Shown here: positions 57,574-64,000 of the stretch, piece by piece
How the letters are laid out: each line of letters begins with the position of its first letter
Numbering within the stretch: the first letter of the stretch is position 1
Origin: a virus
IMG/VR virus record: IMGVR_UViG_3300028800_000073
Coordinates: 1-64,000 of that record
Strand: one strand, 5' to 3'
DNA: 64,000 nt
Position numbers and translations under genes: made by a program
The notes under the pieces: generated by a model
The model's input: only the letters and a program-made list of their open reading frames with translations
Database searches by the model: none
What the model was told of the DNA's origin: nothing

Positions 57574-58040
57574 TAGTCTTTATCCACAAACAGTGGTTTA
57601 GCGTAGCGCTGAGCCTGGAGATATCCTTCTAGATCCGCCTGTAACTTGGAGACGACCTCATCGAGACGCTCGGTGTTAATAACGAGTTTGTTATCAATAA
57701 TGAACTTAGCCATAGTCTCGCCGTCATGGAAATTGAGATCGACATTGCTATCGTGGATCCGCAGGCTGGCTTTATCGTCACAGAACGACGCTTCTAGACC
57801 GTGATACTCATCATACATCAATTTCTTGAATTCAATGAGCTTACTATCACGGACATCCTCTAAACGGGTACCTAACCAGAACTTTGTAGTTGAGGCGTAC
57901 CAGTTGTAGTTAGCTAGGGCTCCAGTAGCTAGGATGACTTTACCGAGCCCCTTATCAAGCTTACGCTGTAGGTTAATCCGCTTAGAGTACAAGCGCTTCT
58001 CTTGTTCCTCCGTTTTCCTGATGTCCTTCAATAAAGCCAT
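57573..58040 (-). CDS. Hypothetical protein with coiled-coil start
   Basis: About 155 residues from ATG 58040, 17 nt after the upstream stop. ATG 58082 (GAGG six bases ahead) inside the upstream gene is an alternative start. The first ~35 residues are a Lys/Glu/Arg helix, the rest mixed alpha/beta. The function is unknown. Confidence 0.6.
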   Translation of the reverse strand: MALLKDIRKTEEQEKRLYSKRINLQRKLDKGLGKVILATGALANYNWYASTTKFWLGTRLEDVRDSKLIEFKKLMYDEYHGLEASFCDDKASLRIHDSNVDLNFHDGETMAKFIIDNKLVINTERLDEVVSKLQADLEGYLQAQRYAKPLFVDKD

Positions 58041-58056
58041 GCTCCTAGAAAGAAGC

Positions 58057-58338
58057 TTAGAACGAGGATTCGTAGACTTCATCTTCAACCTCGACTGGTT
58101 CCGGTTCATCCTCAGTCAGAATGGCTTGAGCGGCCTTATGGGCGCGGATCATGTGATCTCTGGATGGGCTACACCGAATAGCCTCGAATACCTCATCGGG
58201 GACATACAGCGATTCTGGATCGAAATTGTCGACGTAGTACTTCACTAGGAAGGGATGCGTCACCGGTAATAGCTTCGGGATGTCTATTGTACGGACATCA
58301 ACGATGTCGATTGCAGAGTCGAAGATCTTGGTGCTCAT
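58057..58338 (-). CDS. Hypothetical protein
   Basis: A 93-residue protein with an acidic C-terminus (E-D-E-P-E-P-V-E-V-E-D-E). It is coupled to the upstream family D gene by a 4-nt overlap. No family is recognised. Confidence 0.65.
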   Translation of the reverse strand: MSTKIFDSAIDIVDVRTIDIPKLLPVTHPFLVKYYVDNFDPESLYVPDEVFEAIRCSPSRDHMIRAHKAAQAILTEDEPEPVEVEDEVYESSF

Positions 58339-58577
58339 GAGAGTTTCTTTTGAACGTAGTTAACGGACTTCTCTTCACCGAAAATCGACAGGACCGGTAC
58401 TAACTTGTAAATGATGAATGGAGCATTGTGGTCTTCTATATTAAGCTCCTCATCAATACATGCCTTGGCTAGCTCAATGGCTGAATCTAGGTCGGGGTGT
58501 ACCGTAACGCCGTCTGTAATAGACCGCTCTTGGGATCCACCACAAACGACGAATTGTTCGTCTTTCTTAGTGGCCAT
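58335..58577 (-). CDS. Tandem paralog family D, member 3
   Basis: An 80-residue protein. The segment P-F-I-I-Y-K-L-V-P-V-L followed by a closing V-x-x-K-L is shared with the next two genes upstream. Adjacent start and stop overlaps tie the three together. The function is unknown. Confidence 0.75.
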   Translation of the reverse strand: MATKKDEQFVVCGGSQERSITDGVTVHPDLDSAIELAKACIDEELNIEDHNAPFIIYKLVPVLSIFGEEKSVNYVQKKLS

Positions 58578-58843
58578 TAGAGTTTCTTCTCGATGAACCT
58601 GACGCCGTCGTTTACAGCCGAAATCTCTAGAACTGGTACCAGCTTGTAGATGACGTAGGGCGTCGAATTTATACCGGGGTCAATGATGTCGGCCTCAAGT
58701 TTATCCTTGGCACTCCCAACGGCGTCGCTGAACCTGTCGTGTAGCGATGCGGTATCTAAATCGTTATTACTATCGGTACCAGTCAAATGGTGTTGTGATA
58801 CCAGAAATACACCGAAATCATCCGCAACGGTCTTCTTGGCCAT
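58577..58843 (-). CDS. Tandem paralog family D, member 2
   Basis: An 88-residue protein with P-Y-V-I-Y-K-L-V-P-V-L-E-I and a closing F-I-E-K-K-L, aligning with members at 58335-58577 and 58845-59087. TAATG links it to the next gene. The function is unknown. Confidence 0.75.
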   Translation of the reverse strand: MAKKTVADDFGVFLVSQHHLTGTDSNNDLDTASLHDRFSDAVGSAKDKLEADIIDPGINSTPYVIYKLVPVLEISAVNDGVRFIEKKL

Positions 58844-58844
58844 G

Positions 58845-59087
58845 TTACTCGAACTTCCGTTCAGTGATCTCTAGATCAGGCAACTCGCCGTGCATAATAG
58901 TAACGGGTACCAACTTATAGATGTAGACATCCATGTCAGTTTCCCCTTGCTCACTGAATTGATATTCCAATTCCTCTTTAGCGTCTTGTTTAGCCTTTTT
59001 AAGGTTTGCAAAAACCGCATCGACGTCAATACCACCATCTACGTCTAATGGGTTCCTAGTAACGATAAACATCTCTTTAGCAGTCAC
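58845..59087 (-). CDS. Tandem paralog family D, member 1
   Basis: An 80-residue protein. V-Y-I-Y-K-L-V-P-V-T-I then L-E-I-T-E-R-K, with an acidic helix before it. It is the most upstream of the three paralogs. The function is unknown. Confidence 0.75.
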   Translation of the reverse strand: MTAKEMFIVTRNPLDVDGGIDVDAVFANLKKAKQDAKEELEYQFSEQGETDMDVYIYKLVPVTIMHGELPDLEITERKFE

Positions 59088-59095
59088 GGTGTTCC

Positions 59096-59461
59096 TTAGT
59101 ATTTGAGGAAGTTATTAGCTTCCTCTTCGGTGATATACTTGATACGGGGATTCGTGTACGTACACTCAGCATCCGTCTCCGGGCCGTCCATTGTCTCGTA
59201 GTGGTCCCATACGATTGAGACGTCAATAACGACTTCAGCAAAGAATTCACCGCCACGTGGTTCCTGAAATACGTCTTCGAGGATGTCATCGATGTCGTTC
59301 TCGAATTCCTCATCGATCCAGTCATACGTTAGATCCGAGAGGAATCCCCCGGTGAAGTGTTCCTGGAAGTACACCTCATAGTCTCTGTTACCCTCACTAT
59401 CAATATAACTATGAATGATCCAGCGCAGTACAGCGCTGTGCTCAGGCTTTGGCGCAGGCAT
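59096..59461 (-). CDS. Hypothetical acidic protein
   Basis: About 121 residues from ATG 59461 (M-P-A-P-K-P-E-H), after a GAGAAAA site in the end of the upstream gene. It is acidic, with many Asp/Glu. No domain is recognised. Confidence 0.65.
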   Translation of the reverse strand: MPAPKPEHSAVLRWIIHSYIDSEGNRDYEVYFQEHFTGGFLSDLTYDWIDEEFENDIDDILEDVFQEPRGGEFFAEVVIDVSIVWDHYETMDGPETDAECTYTNPRIKYITEEEANNFLKY

Positions 59462-59708
59462 TTTTCTCGTCGCTCCATCCATATGAGAGGTCCCACCACA
59501 TGAATTCTTGGTCACACTTGCTCTTAGACCATCCAAGACGCTTCTTCAGATGAGCAGTAAACCACTTCTTAAACGATGTCCGCTGCTTATCGGTCCAGGT
59601 ATGCTGGGTGTACCACTTCTCGGTCTTACAGTACTCCGGGGAGTAGGTAAGCCCAACGATCTTGAATTGCTTAGTCATTAATTCATCTATGATAGCTCGA
59701 TCAACCAT
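59442..59708 (-). CDS. Hypothetical protein, Trp-rich
   Basis: An 88-residue basic protein with eight or more Trp/Tyr residues, including F-M-W-W-D-L-S-Y-G-W. No family is recognised. It is the first gene of the small leftward block, back to back with the plus-strand surface gene. Confidence 0.65.
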   Translation of the reverse strand: MVDRAIIDELMTKQFKIVGLTYSPEYCKTEKWYTQHTWTDKQRTSFKKWFTAHLKKRLGWSKSKCDQEFMWWDLSYGWSDEKNACAKA

Positions 59709-59770
59709 GCTTGGTCCTTGTGGGGTATATACCTTATATGAAAGACAATACTCAGTGATAGCATCCCAGC

Positions 59771-61609
59771 ATGTTTAAACATCTTACTGGTCTATCCAAC
59801 TACGTCGTATCCACCATTGTCTCGGCTAAGCGATTGATGCTTTTTGCACTCATCGCCTTAACAATGCTCGCCCCAGCTAAAGCGGATGCTGCTGTGTCTA
59901 CGTGGGTAGCGGCCGGTAGTACAAGTAACTTCAGCGATAACCTCAATTGGGATGCGCCGCCAACACCGGATTGCGACTTAGTCTTCGCAGCTAACGCTTT
60001 CGCTTCTAAGGGAGCACCAGTTAACGATCTCGTTGGGCTAGACGTTAACGCTATCAACATCTATGAGGCCTATAACATCACTGGTAACGCTATTACCTGC
60101 AAGGTCATCAACGATAACAACGCAACCATTGCTACAGTCAACCTACCGATTAGCACCTTTGGATCGGCAGTACTGACTGTTACGGTAACCACTGCTGGAG
60201 CAACTCTTAACCTCCCCGGCATCCTGTCCGGTGCTGGCCCGGCTACCTACGGTGGTCCCGGTACTACGCGTCTCTGCGGTACAGTTAATAACACTTTGTC
60301 CGGTCTGACAAGTGTAGCCATGGGCAACCTACTCATCGATAGCGCTGCTCCAGAGGCTATCGCGGGGCCAATGATCATCGATAGCGGTGCTATAGCGACT
60401 ATCAAAACTGCCCCAGGTATCAAGAACTCAGTAGCAGTCATCGTCAATGGAACCCTCGATCTATCGCCTGCCGTAGGCAATGAGGGTACCGATACTGAGA
60501 CCATAGGGGGCTTATCAGGAAACGGGGTAGTCAATCTTGGTGCAGCCACCTTAGGTTGTACCGCTCAAGCCAGCCCGACTAACTACCTAGGTAGTTTCAT
60601 CGGAACCGGTAGTTTTCGCCAATCCATCAGTGGCACACAGATCCTTAGTGGAAACGCCTCGTCGAGTACGGGACCAACTGTCGTGGCTGGTGGTGAACTC
60701 CATATATGGGGCGTACAAACTGCCTCTCCAGTGGTTGTCACTTCAGGAACACTCCTACTGGCTAACGATAGTTCTGTCGGTGATGTCACTCTTAGCGGTG
60801 GTAGTGTACTAACGTTTGATGAGACCATCACTGCGATGAACCTGCATAGTACTACGCCTAATCTTGTTGTAGGTAACGGGTCTACCTTTCATGTCACGAC
60901 TCGGGGTGCTCCTCCAACGTTGTACTCATACGTTACAACGGGATCCGCTGATGTTAGCGGTGCTCTGCTTACTATTGATACTACAACGTACGCCCCGGCG
61001 CCGAACGCTGTTATGATTATCATCGAGAATACCGGTGCTCCAGTTGTCGGTACGTTCTTGGGATTACCTGAAAACTCACAAGTAGCATCCTCAACGGATC
61101 CCACTGTGATCTTTACCATAAGCTATATCGGTGGTACCGGTAATAGCGTCACCTTAACCAGGGGGCTCCCGATTGCTGATGTAACGCCACCGGTTATATC
61201 AGCTATTACCACAAACACCCTTACCGTTAGTTCTACCAAGGTTTCTTGGTTAACCAATGAGGCCAGCGATACCCAGGTCCAATACGGCCTGACCAATGCC
61301 TATGGAACAGCAACAACCCTCAGCGCTGCTGCGGTTCTAACGCACAGTGCTACAATCGTCGGACTAGTTCCAGATACGATCTACCATTTCCGAGTGCTTA
61401 GCCGCGACTCCTCGGGAAACCTAGCAACCAGCGTTGATGGTACCTTTAAGTCAGCCGCCCCCGCACCTGTAGTACAGAATGACCCCAATACTGGTCGCAA
61501 GGACCAGTTCCAAGACGCCGTAGGTGGCTGTGGGGCCGGTGCTGCCGGCGTCTTGCTACTGGGGATGCTGTTCTCGCTACAAATGCGTGGGCGCAAGTCT
61601 AGACGCTAA
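59771..61609 (+). CDS. Secreted surface protein with FN3 domain and CTERM-like tail
   Basis: A 612-residue protein. A signal peptide spans ~20-41. The long middle (~45-460) is Gly/Ser/Thr/Ala-rich with repeated G-T-L-x-L, G-D-V-T-L-S-G-G patterns like a passenger beta-helix. Residues ~475-565 look like a fibronectin III domain (P-P-V-I-S ... D-T-Q-V-Q-Y-G ... Y-H-F-R-V). The C-terminus is G-G-C-G-A-G-A-A-G-V, a hydrophobic helix and a basic end, like bacterial C-terminal sorting tails of the GGC-x-A-G type. It is probably displayed on the host surface by host sorting enzymes. No clear ribosome site precedes ATG. Confidence 0.75.
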   Translation: MFKHLTGLSNYVVSTIVSAKRLMLFALIALTMLAPAKADAAVSTWVAAGSTSNFSDNLNWDAPPTPDCDLVFAANAFASKGAPVNDLVGLDVNAINIYEAYNITGNAITCKVINDNNATIATVNLPISTFGSAVLTVTVTTAGATLNLPGILSGAGPATYGGPGTTRLCGTVNNTLSGLTSVAMGNLLIDSAAPEAIAGPMIIDSGAIATIKTAPGIKNSVAVIVNGTLDLSPAVGNEGTDTETIGGLSGNGVVNLGAATLGCTAQASPTNYLGSFIGTGSFRQSISGTQILSGNASSSTGPTVVAGGELHIWGVQTASPVVVTSGTLLLANDSSVGDVTLSGGSVLTFDETITAMNLHSTTPNLVVGNGSTFHVTTRGAPPTLYSYVTTGSADVSGALLTIDTTTYAPAPNAVMIIIENTGAPVVGTFLGLPENSQVASSTDPTVIFTISYIGGTGNSVTLTRGLPIADVTPPVISAITTNTLTVSSTKVSWLTNEASDTQVQYGLTNAYGTATTLSAAAVLTHSATIVGLVPDTIYHFRVLSRDSSGNLATSVDGTFKSAAPAPVVQNDPNTGRKDQFQDAVGGCGAGAAGVLLLGMLFSLQMRGRKSRR

Positions 61610-61861
61610 CTATACTACGCAGCCGAACCTATCGAATACAGCACGCTTACGCTTTATTCGATAGGTTTCATTACTATTGTTGCCGCTTATAGAAAGGATG
61701 GTCCAGCTTTTGTCCCTGGGTGTCTGCACATGCTGAACCCCCTCTGTGCCATCCAAGAAGTCTAGGGCACAGATAAAGCCTTCTCTGAACTCCCGGTTAC
61801 AGTTATCCAATTCCACCATCGTTAATCCGCTCATTAATGCCGCATGCGGATCTTTACTCAT
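61610..61861 (-). CDS. Hypothetical protein
   Basis: About 83 residues. AAGGG sits five bases before the third in-frame ATG (61861), which is chosen. It overlaps the RNA ligase stop by 8 nt and ends one base after the stop of the convergent surface-protein gene. No domain is recognised. Confidence 0.65.
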   Translation of the reverse strand: MSKDPHAALMSGLTMVELDNCNREFREGFICALDFLDGTEGVQHVQTPRDKSWTILSISGNNSNETYRIKRKRAVFDRFGCVV

Positions 61862-63053
61862 CATCACCCTTAGCCGCCAAATAGGCCTTCGAGCGGTACT
61901 TCAGAATCAGACGACCGCCGAGTTCTTCGGAGCGCTGTTCCACCATGGGGTGGATAACGATACCCTCTTCGAGACAGTTCCCCTTCTTGTTGAGGATGCT
62001 CTTCTGTTCAGCAGCCTTCTCGACTGATGGCAGACTCAGGTACTTCAGCCACTCCGATAGCTTGATGTTCTGGGCCAGTATCGGTACCAAGTACTGCGTG
62101 TAACCGAATCCAGTTAGTACATGATTGATCTCATCGATATTAAGGAACTTGTCCCCGACTCTGATATCGAAGATGTAGCCCTTGTACTCGTCGAACCCAT
62201 AAATGTTGCCGCTGATACCACTAGTACCCTTATTCGAACCACAGGCCTCAAAATAGACAAGGGCGTCTTCACCGGATCCCAAATGAAGCTTCTTAGCTAG
62301 ATCAATGAATCCATGGGATTCAGCGATCTGCCATAGCGGATTGTTCTTGTCTTTCTCAATGGTGAACCGCCGCTGGTTCACGTAGATCTTACCTTTACGG
62401 CATAGCACCGCTGCGTTCTGGCCTTCAACCTTTAGTGAGATCCAGACTTCCTTGTCCATAAGGGACTCAGTGAGTTCCTTATAGCGGTTGCAGCCCTCGA
62501 TGTCGTAAACAGGCAACCCAAGTGTATTTAGGGGAATCAATACGCCGGGGGGCTTGCCGTAGAGCCACTTCGTGAAGCTGTAGCCAAACAGGGAGCGCAA
62601 AATCTTCTTATGCCAGGGCCAACGCTTGGTACGGCGATCCTGCTGCTCCGGTGTGTCCTTGATCTCGTTCTTACTCTCGGGATCGTGCTTCGTAATGCCC
62701 AGGAACTCCGTGATTTGTTCTGGAGTGGGGTTCTTCTTCTTAGCCAGGAGATCCTTGATCAAAGATAGATCAGTAGCGATGCCCTGGGAATAGGTACCTT
62801 TCAACTTGATGGTCTTCACACGATTTTTGGCGTGACCACCGAGCTTGCCCTGAAGACCCATCTTCTCTAGAACTGCGTCGGGGACAATGGCGTCTAAGGG
62901 AATGTAGACACATTCATCACCGACTTGGAATTGATCTTTAAGTACAACGAACGACAGGTCCATGCCCTTGAGCGTGGCCTTGACGATCTTGTCGGCACCC
63001 TTGATGGGTTCAATGGCACCGATGGTTTCTTTAGTTACTGCGAAGAACGACAT
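61854..63053 (-). CDS. RNA ligase with N-terminal OB-like domain
   Basis: A 399-residue protein. Nucleotidyltransferase motifs: I is K208-V-E-G (adenylated Lys), IIIa/III F-E-A-C-G-S, IV E-G-I-V-I-H-P and V L-I-L-K-Y-R-S-K-A-Y. The N-terminal ~100 residues resemble the OB-type domain that precedes the ligase core in DraRnl-type RNA ligases. Family knowledge: seals RNA nicks, used by phages to repair tRNA or RNA cut by host defence nucleases. It is coupled to the short genes on both sides. Confidence 0.88.
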   Translation of the reverse strand: MSFFAVTKETIGAIEPIKGADKIVKATLKGMDLSFVVLKDQFQVGDECVYIPLDAIVPDAVLEKMGLQGKLGGHAKNRVKTIKLKGTYSQGIATDLSLIKDLLAKKKNPTPEQITEFLGITKHDPESKNEIKDTPEQQDRRTKRWPWHKKILRSLFGYSFTKWLYGKPPGVLIPLNTLGLPVYDIEGCNRYKELTESLMDKEVWISLKVEGQNAAVLCRKGKIYVNQRRFTIEKDKNNPLWQIAESHGFIDLAKKLHLGSGEDALVYFEACGSNKGTSGISGNIYGFDEYKGYIFDIRVGDKFLNIDEINHVLTGFGYTQYLVPILAQNIKLSEWLKYLSLPSVEKAAEQKSILNKKGNCLEEGIVIHPMVEQRSEELGGRLILKYRSKAYLAAKGDDE

Positions 63054-63054
63054 A

Positions 63055-63333
63055 TTATGCGTCTCTCTTTTGGATTTTCTTATTGAACGAGGCTATTTGC
63101 CTCTTGGTTTTGGGGTACAAGTCATTGTCACGACACAAATGTTGATGTTGATATGCCAAATTGCATACCCGGCAGCCATGATCCTTGTTGCCTTCCCATG
63201 GTGGTGTTCCATCGGAGTTTCCAAAGGATCCGTTACAGCAATTGTTCCCGCATTCCGGACATGTGATATGGGCACCGCACTGACTGCACCACGACCATAG
63301 GAATAGGTTGTAAACCGCTTTACTCTCCGCCAT
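63055..63333 (-). CDS. Cys-rich zinc-binding protein
   Basis: A 92-residue protein with C-S-Q-C-G, C-P-E-C-G-N-N-C-C and later C-R-V-C plus His pairs; at least two zinc sites are likely. The last ~15 residues are basic. It is the gene upstream of the RNA ligase in transcription order, so RNA binding is a plausible guess. Confidence 0.7.
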   Translation of the reverse strand: MAESKAVYNLFLWSWCSQCGAHITCPECGNNCCNGSFGNSDGTPPWEGNKDHGCRVCNLAYQHQHLCRDNDLYPKTKRQIASFNKKIQKRDA

Positions 63334-63802
63334 TAGTTACTTTCTTGAGCCCTTCGCGAGCTATAGCGAGTTTTTCGAGTGCTTGATCCATTTCCAATAA
63401 AGCACGTTTAGCATAACTAACATGTTTCTCGGTATACGGTTTACCACCGTCAATTTTTGGTATACTTCTCATCAAGTTAGCCTGGCGTTCCTCTAATTCA
63501 TTCTTCCAGACTTTAACAGCAAAGGCTTTAGCAGTATGCTCGGAGTGGGTCCCCAATGCTGCTTGAGCGGCGATTTCAGCAACACGGAGTTCTTCCGTAG
63601 CCGCCTCTACGAATGCTATGTTATTAAGCACCGTTCCGCGTATCACTTCAGCGTAGGCCTCAGGATTTTTATAGCCATCCCGGAAATATTCGCTTCCCGG
63701 TTGGATATCCCAGGAACCGGTTATTTTCTTTAACACTTCTCGCTCAGCGTCATGTACGGCCCTGCGCCAAGCACTATCAGCTACTTGTTGTTTAGGGGTC
63801 AT
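63320..63802 (-). CDS. Hypothetical protein
   Basis: 160 residues from ATG 63802, which overlaps the TGA of the HAD gene upstream and has AGGA eight bases ahead; the longer frame to 63829 is not needed. Helical and charged. No family is recognised. Confidence 0.7.
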   Translation of the reverse strand: MTPKQQVADSAWRRAVHDAEREVLKKITGSWDIQPGSEYFRDGYKNPEAYAEVIRGTVLNNIAFVEAATEELRVAEIAAQAALGTHSEHTAKAFAVKVWKNELEERQANLMRSIPKIDGGKPYTEKHVSYAKRALLEMDQALEKLAIAREGLKKVTNGGE

Positions 63803-64000
63803 GAAAACAGTCCTTGTTGTTGTGACCACTCAGGTTTGACATAACCCAGTAGCTCCTTAGCGACTTCATACCAATCTACGAATGGGCGTCGGAAAGCAGC
63901 CCTCTCAACGAGGGGGCACCCAAATGCGGCATCATCGATATAAATATGGGCGTAAACCTTGGGGCTCTTGGTCCATGAATCCTGATCGGGATTATGGTTT
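63799..64000 (-). CDS. HAD-like hydrolase, C-terminal fragment
   Basis: Only the last 66 codons are in the window; the start lies beyond 64000. It reads W-T-K-S-P-K-V-Y-A-H-I-Y-I-D-D-A-A-F-G, the late D-D motif and following G-C-P-L typical of small phage HAD-family phosphatases. Identification is moderate because the catalytic N-terminus is missing. Confidence 0.65.
   Translation of the reverse strand, partial: NHNPDQDSWTKSPKVYAHIYIDDAAFGCPLVERAAFRRPFVDWYEVAKELLGYVKPEWSQQQGLFS

Noticed and set aside
59700-59770. TTGGTC ... TATATG promoter for the plus-strand surface gene
   Set aside because: An 18-base spacer and weak hexamers; the gene must have a promoter but this one is not convincing.
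1-64000. tRNA or rRNA genes
   Set aside because: Gaps between genes are almost all under 110 bases and none shows a cloverleaf or T-loop consensus; none reported.

Overview
The window is a compact, almost gap-free stretch of a large tailed double-stranded DNA phage genome (Caudoviricetes). Evidence is a terminase large subunit, a complete phage-encoded replication and recombination set (family A DNA polymerase, TOPRIM primase, DnaB-like helicase, SF2 helicase, RecA/UvsX-like recombinase, RuvC-like resolvase, SbcC/SbcD), more than 60 tiny genes chained by ATGA/GTGA/TAATG overlaps, and no ribosomal or metabolic host genes. The host is probably Gram-negative: one gene encodes a type IV pilin-like peptide, one encodes a surface protein with a CTERM-like tail, and two clear sigma70-type promoters are visible. 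I see no tRNA, rRNA, CRISPR array or integrase. No gene-free stretch exceeds about 200 bases; the largest is 53269-53465, which carries nested inverted repeats.

Layout, with nearly all genes on the minus strand and so transcribed from high to low coordinates. (a) 64.0-61.6 kb: HAD hydrolase fragment, Cys-rich proteins, RNA ligase. (b) 59.8-61.6 kb, plus strand: a secreted FN3/beta-rich surface protein. (c) 59.7-56.2 kb: small genes including a tandem trio of paralogs, ending in an HNH homing-type endonuclease whose 3' end runs antisense into the terminase. (d) 54.5-56.2 kb, plus strand: terminase large subunit. (e) 54.4-45.7 kb: a membrane peptide, a Cys-motif protein, an AT-rich palindromic region, then SbcD, E2-like, JAB, E1-like, a single ubiquitin-like (Ubl) protein, SbcC and a three-unit polyUbl protein, closed by an intrinsic terminator. 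(f) 45.7-38.4 kb: HTH protein, zinc ribbon, a second E2-like protein with RING/ribbon-like cysteine clusters, a second JAB, a second E1-like protein, a zinc ribbon and a helicase. (g) 38.4-28.8 kb: replisome. (h) 28.8-14 kb: mixed metabolism and recombination genes (RuvC, 3D-domain secreted protein, vWA-like protein, metallophosphoesterase, dCMP deaminase, DUF932). (i) 14-0 kb: small accessory genes with several tandem paralog families, a BCS1-like AAA ATPase, a HicB-like protein, a NUMOD4 protein, a pilin-like protein and a SLOG-family protein.

The outstanding feature is a duplicated ubiquitin-like conjugation and deconjugation system. Two separate E2-JAB-E1 cassettes, each in that order of transcription, are interleaved with the Mre11/Rad50-type nuclease genes and sit next to the replisome. 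They come with a monomeric Ubl and a tandem polyUbl that looks built for high expression. In each E2 candidate a Cys follows a His-containing motif, each JAB has a full JAMM motif, and each E1 has the nucleotide-binding glycine motif and a candidate catalytic Cys. The inference is that this phage tags its own or host proteins, perhaps replication or recombination proteins, with a phage Ubl that is matured and removed by the JABs.

Expression signals are consistent across the window. Many genes start with an (A)AGGAAACACATG-type leader, most others are translationally coupled, and several operon junctions carry an AACACAA tract followed by a GC-rich hairpin.
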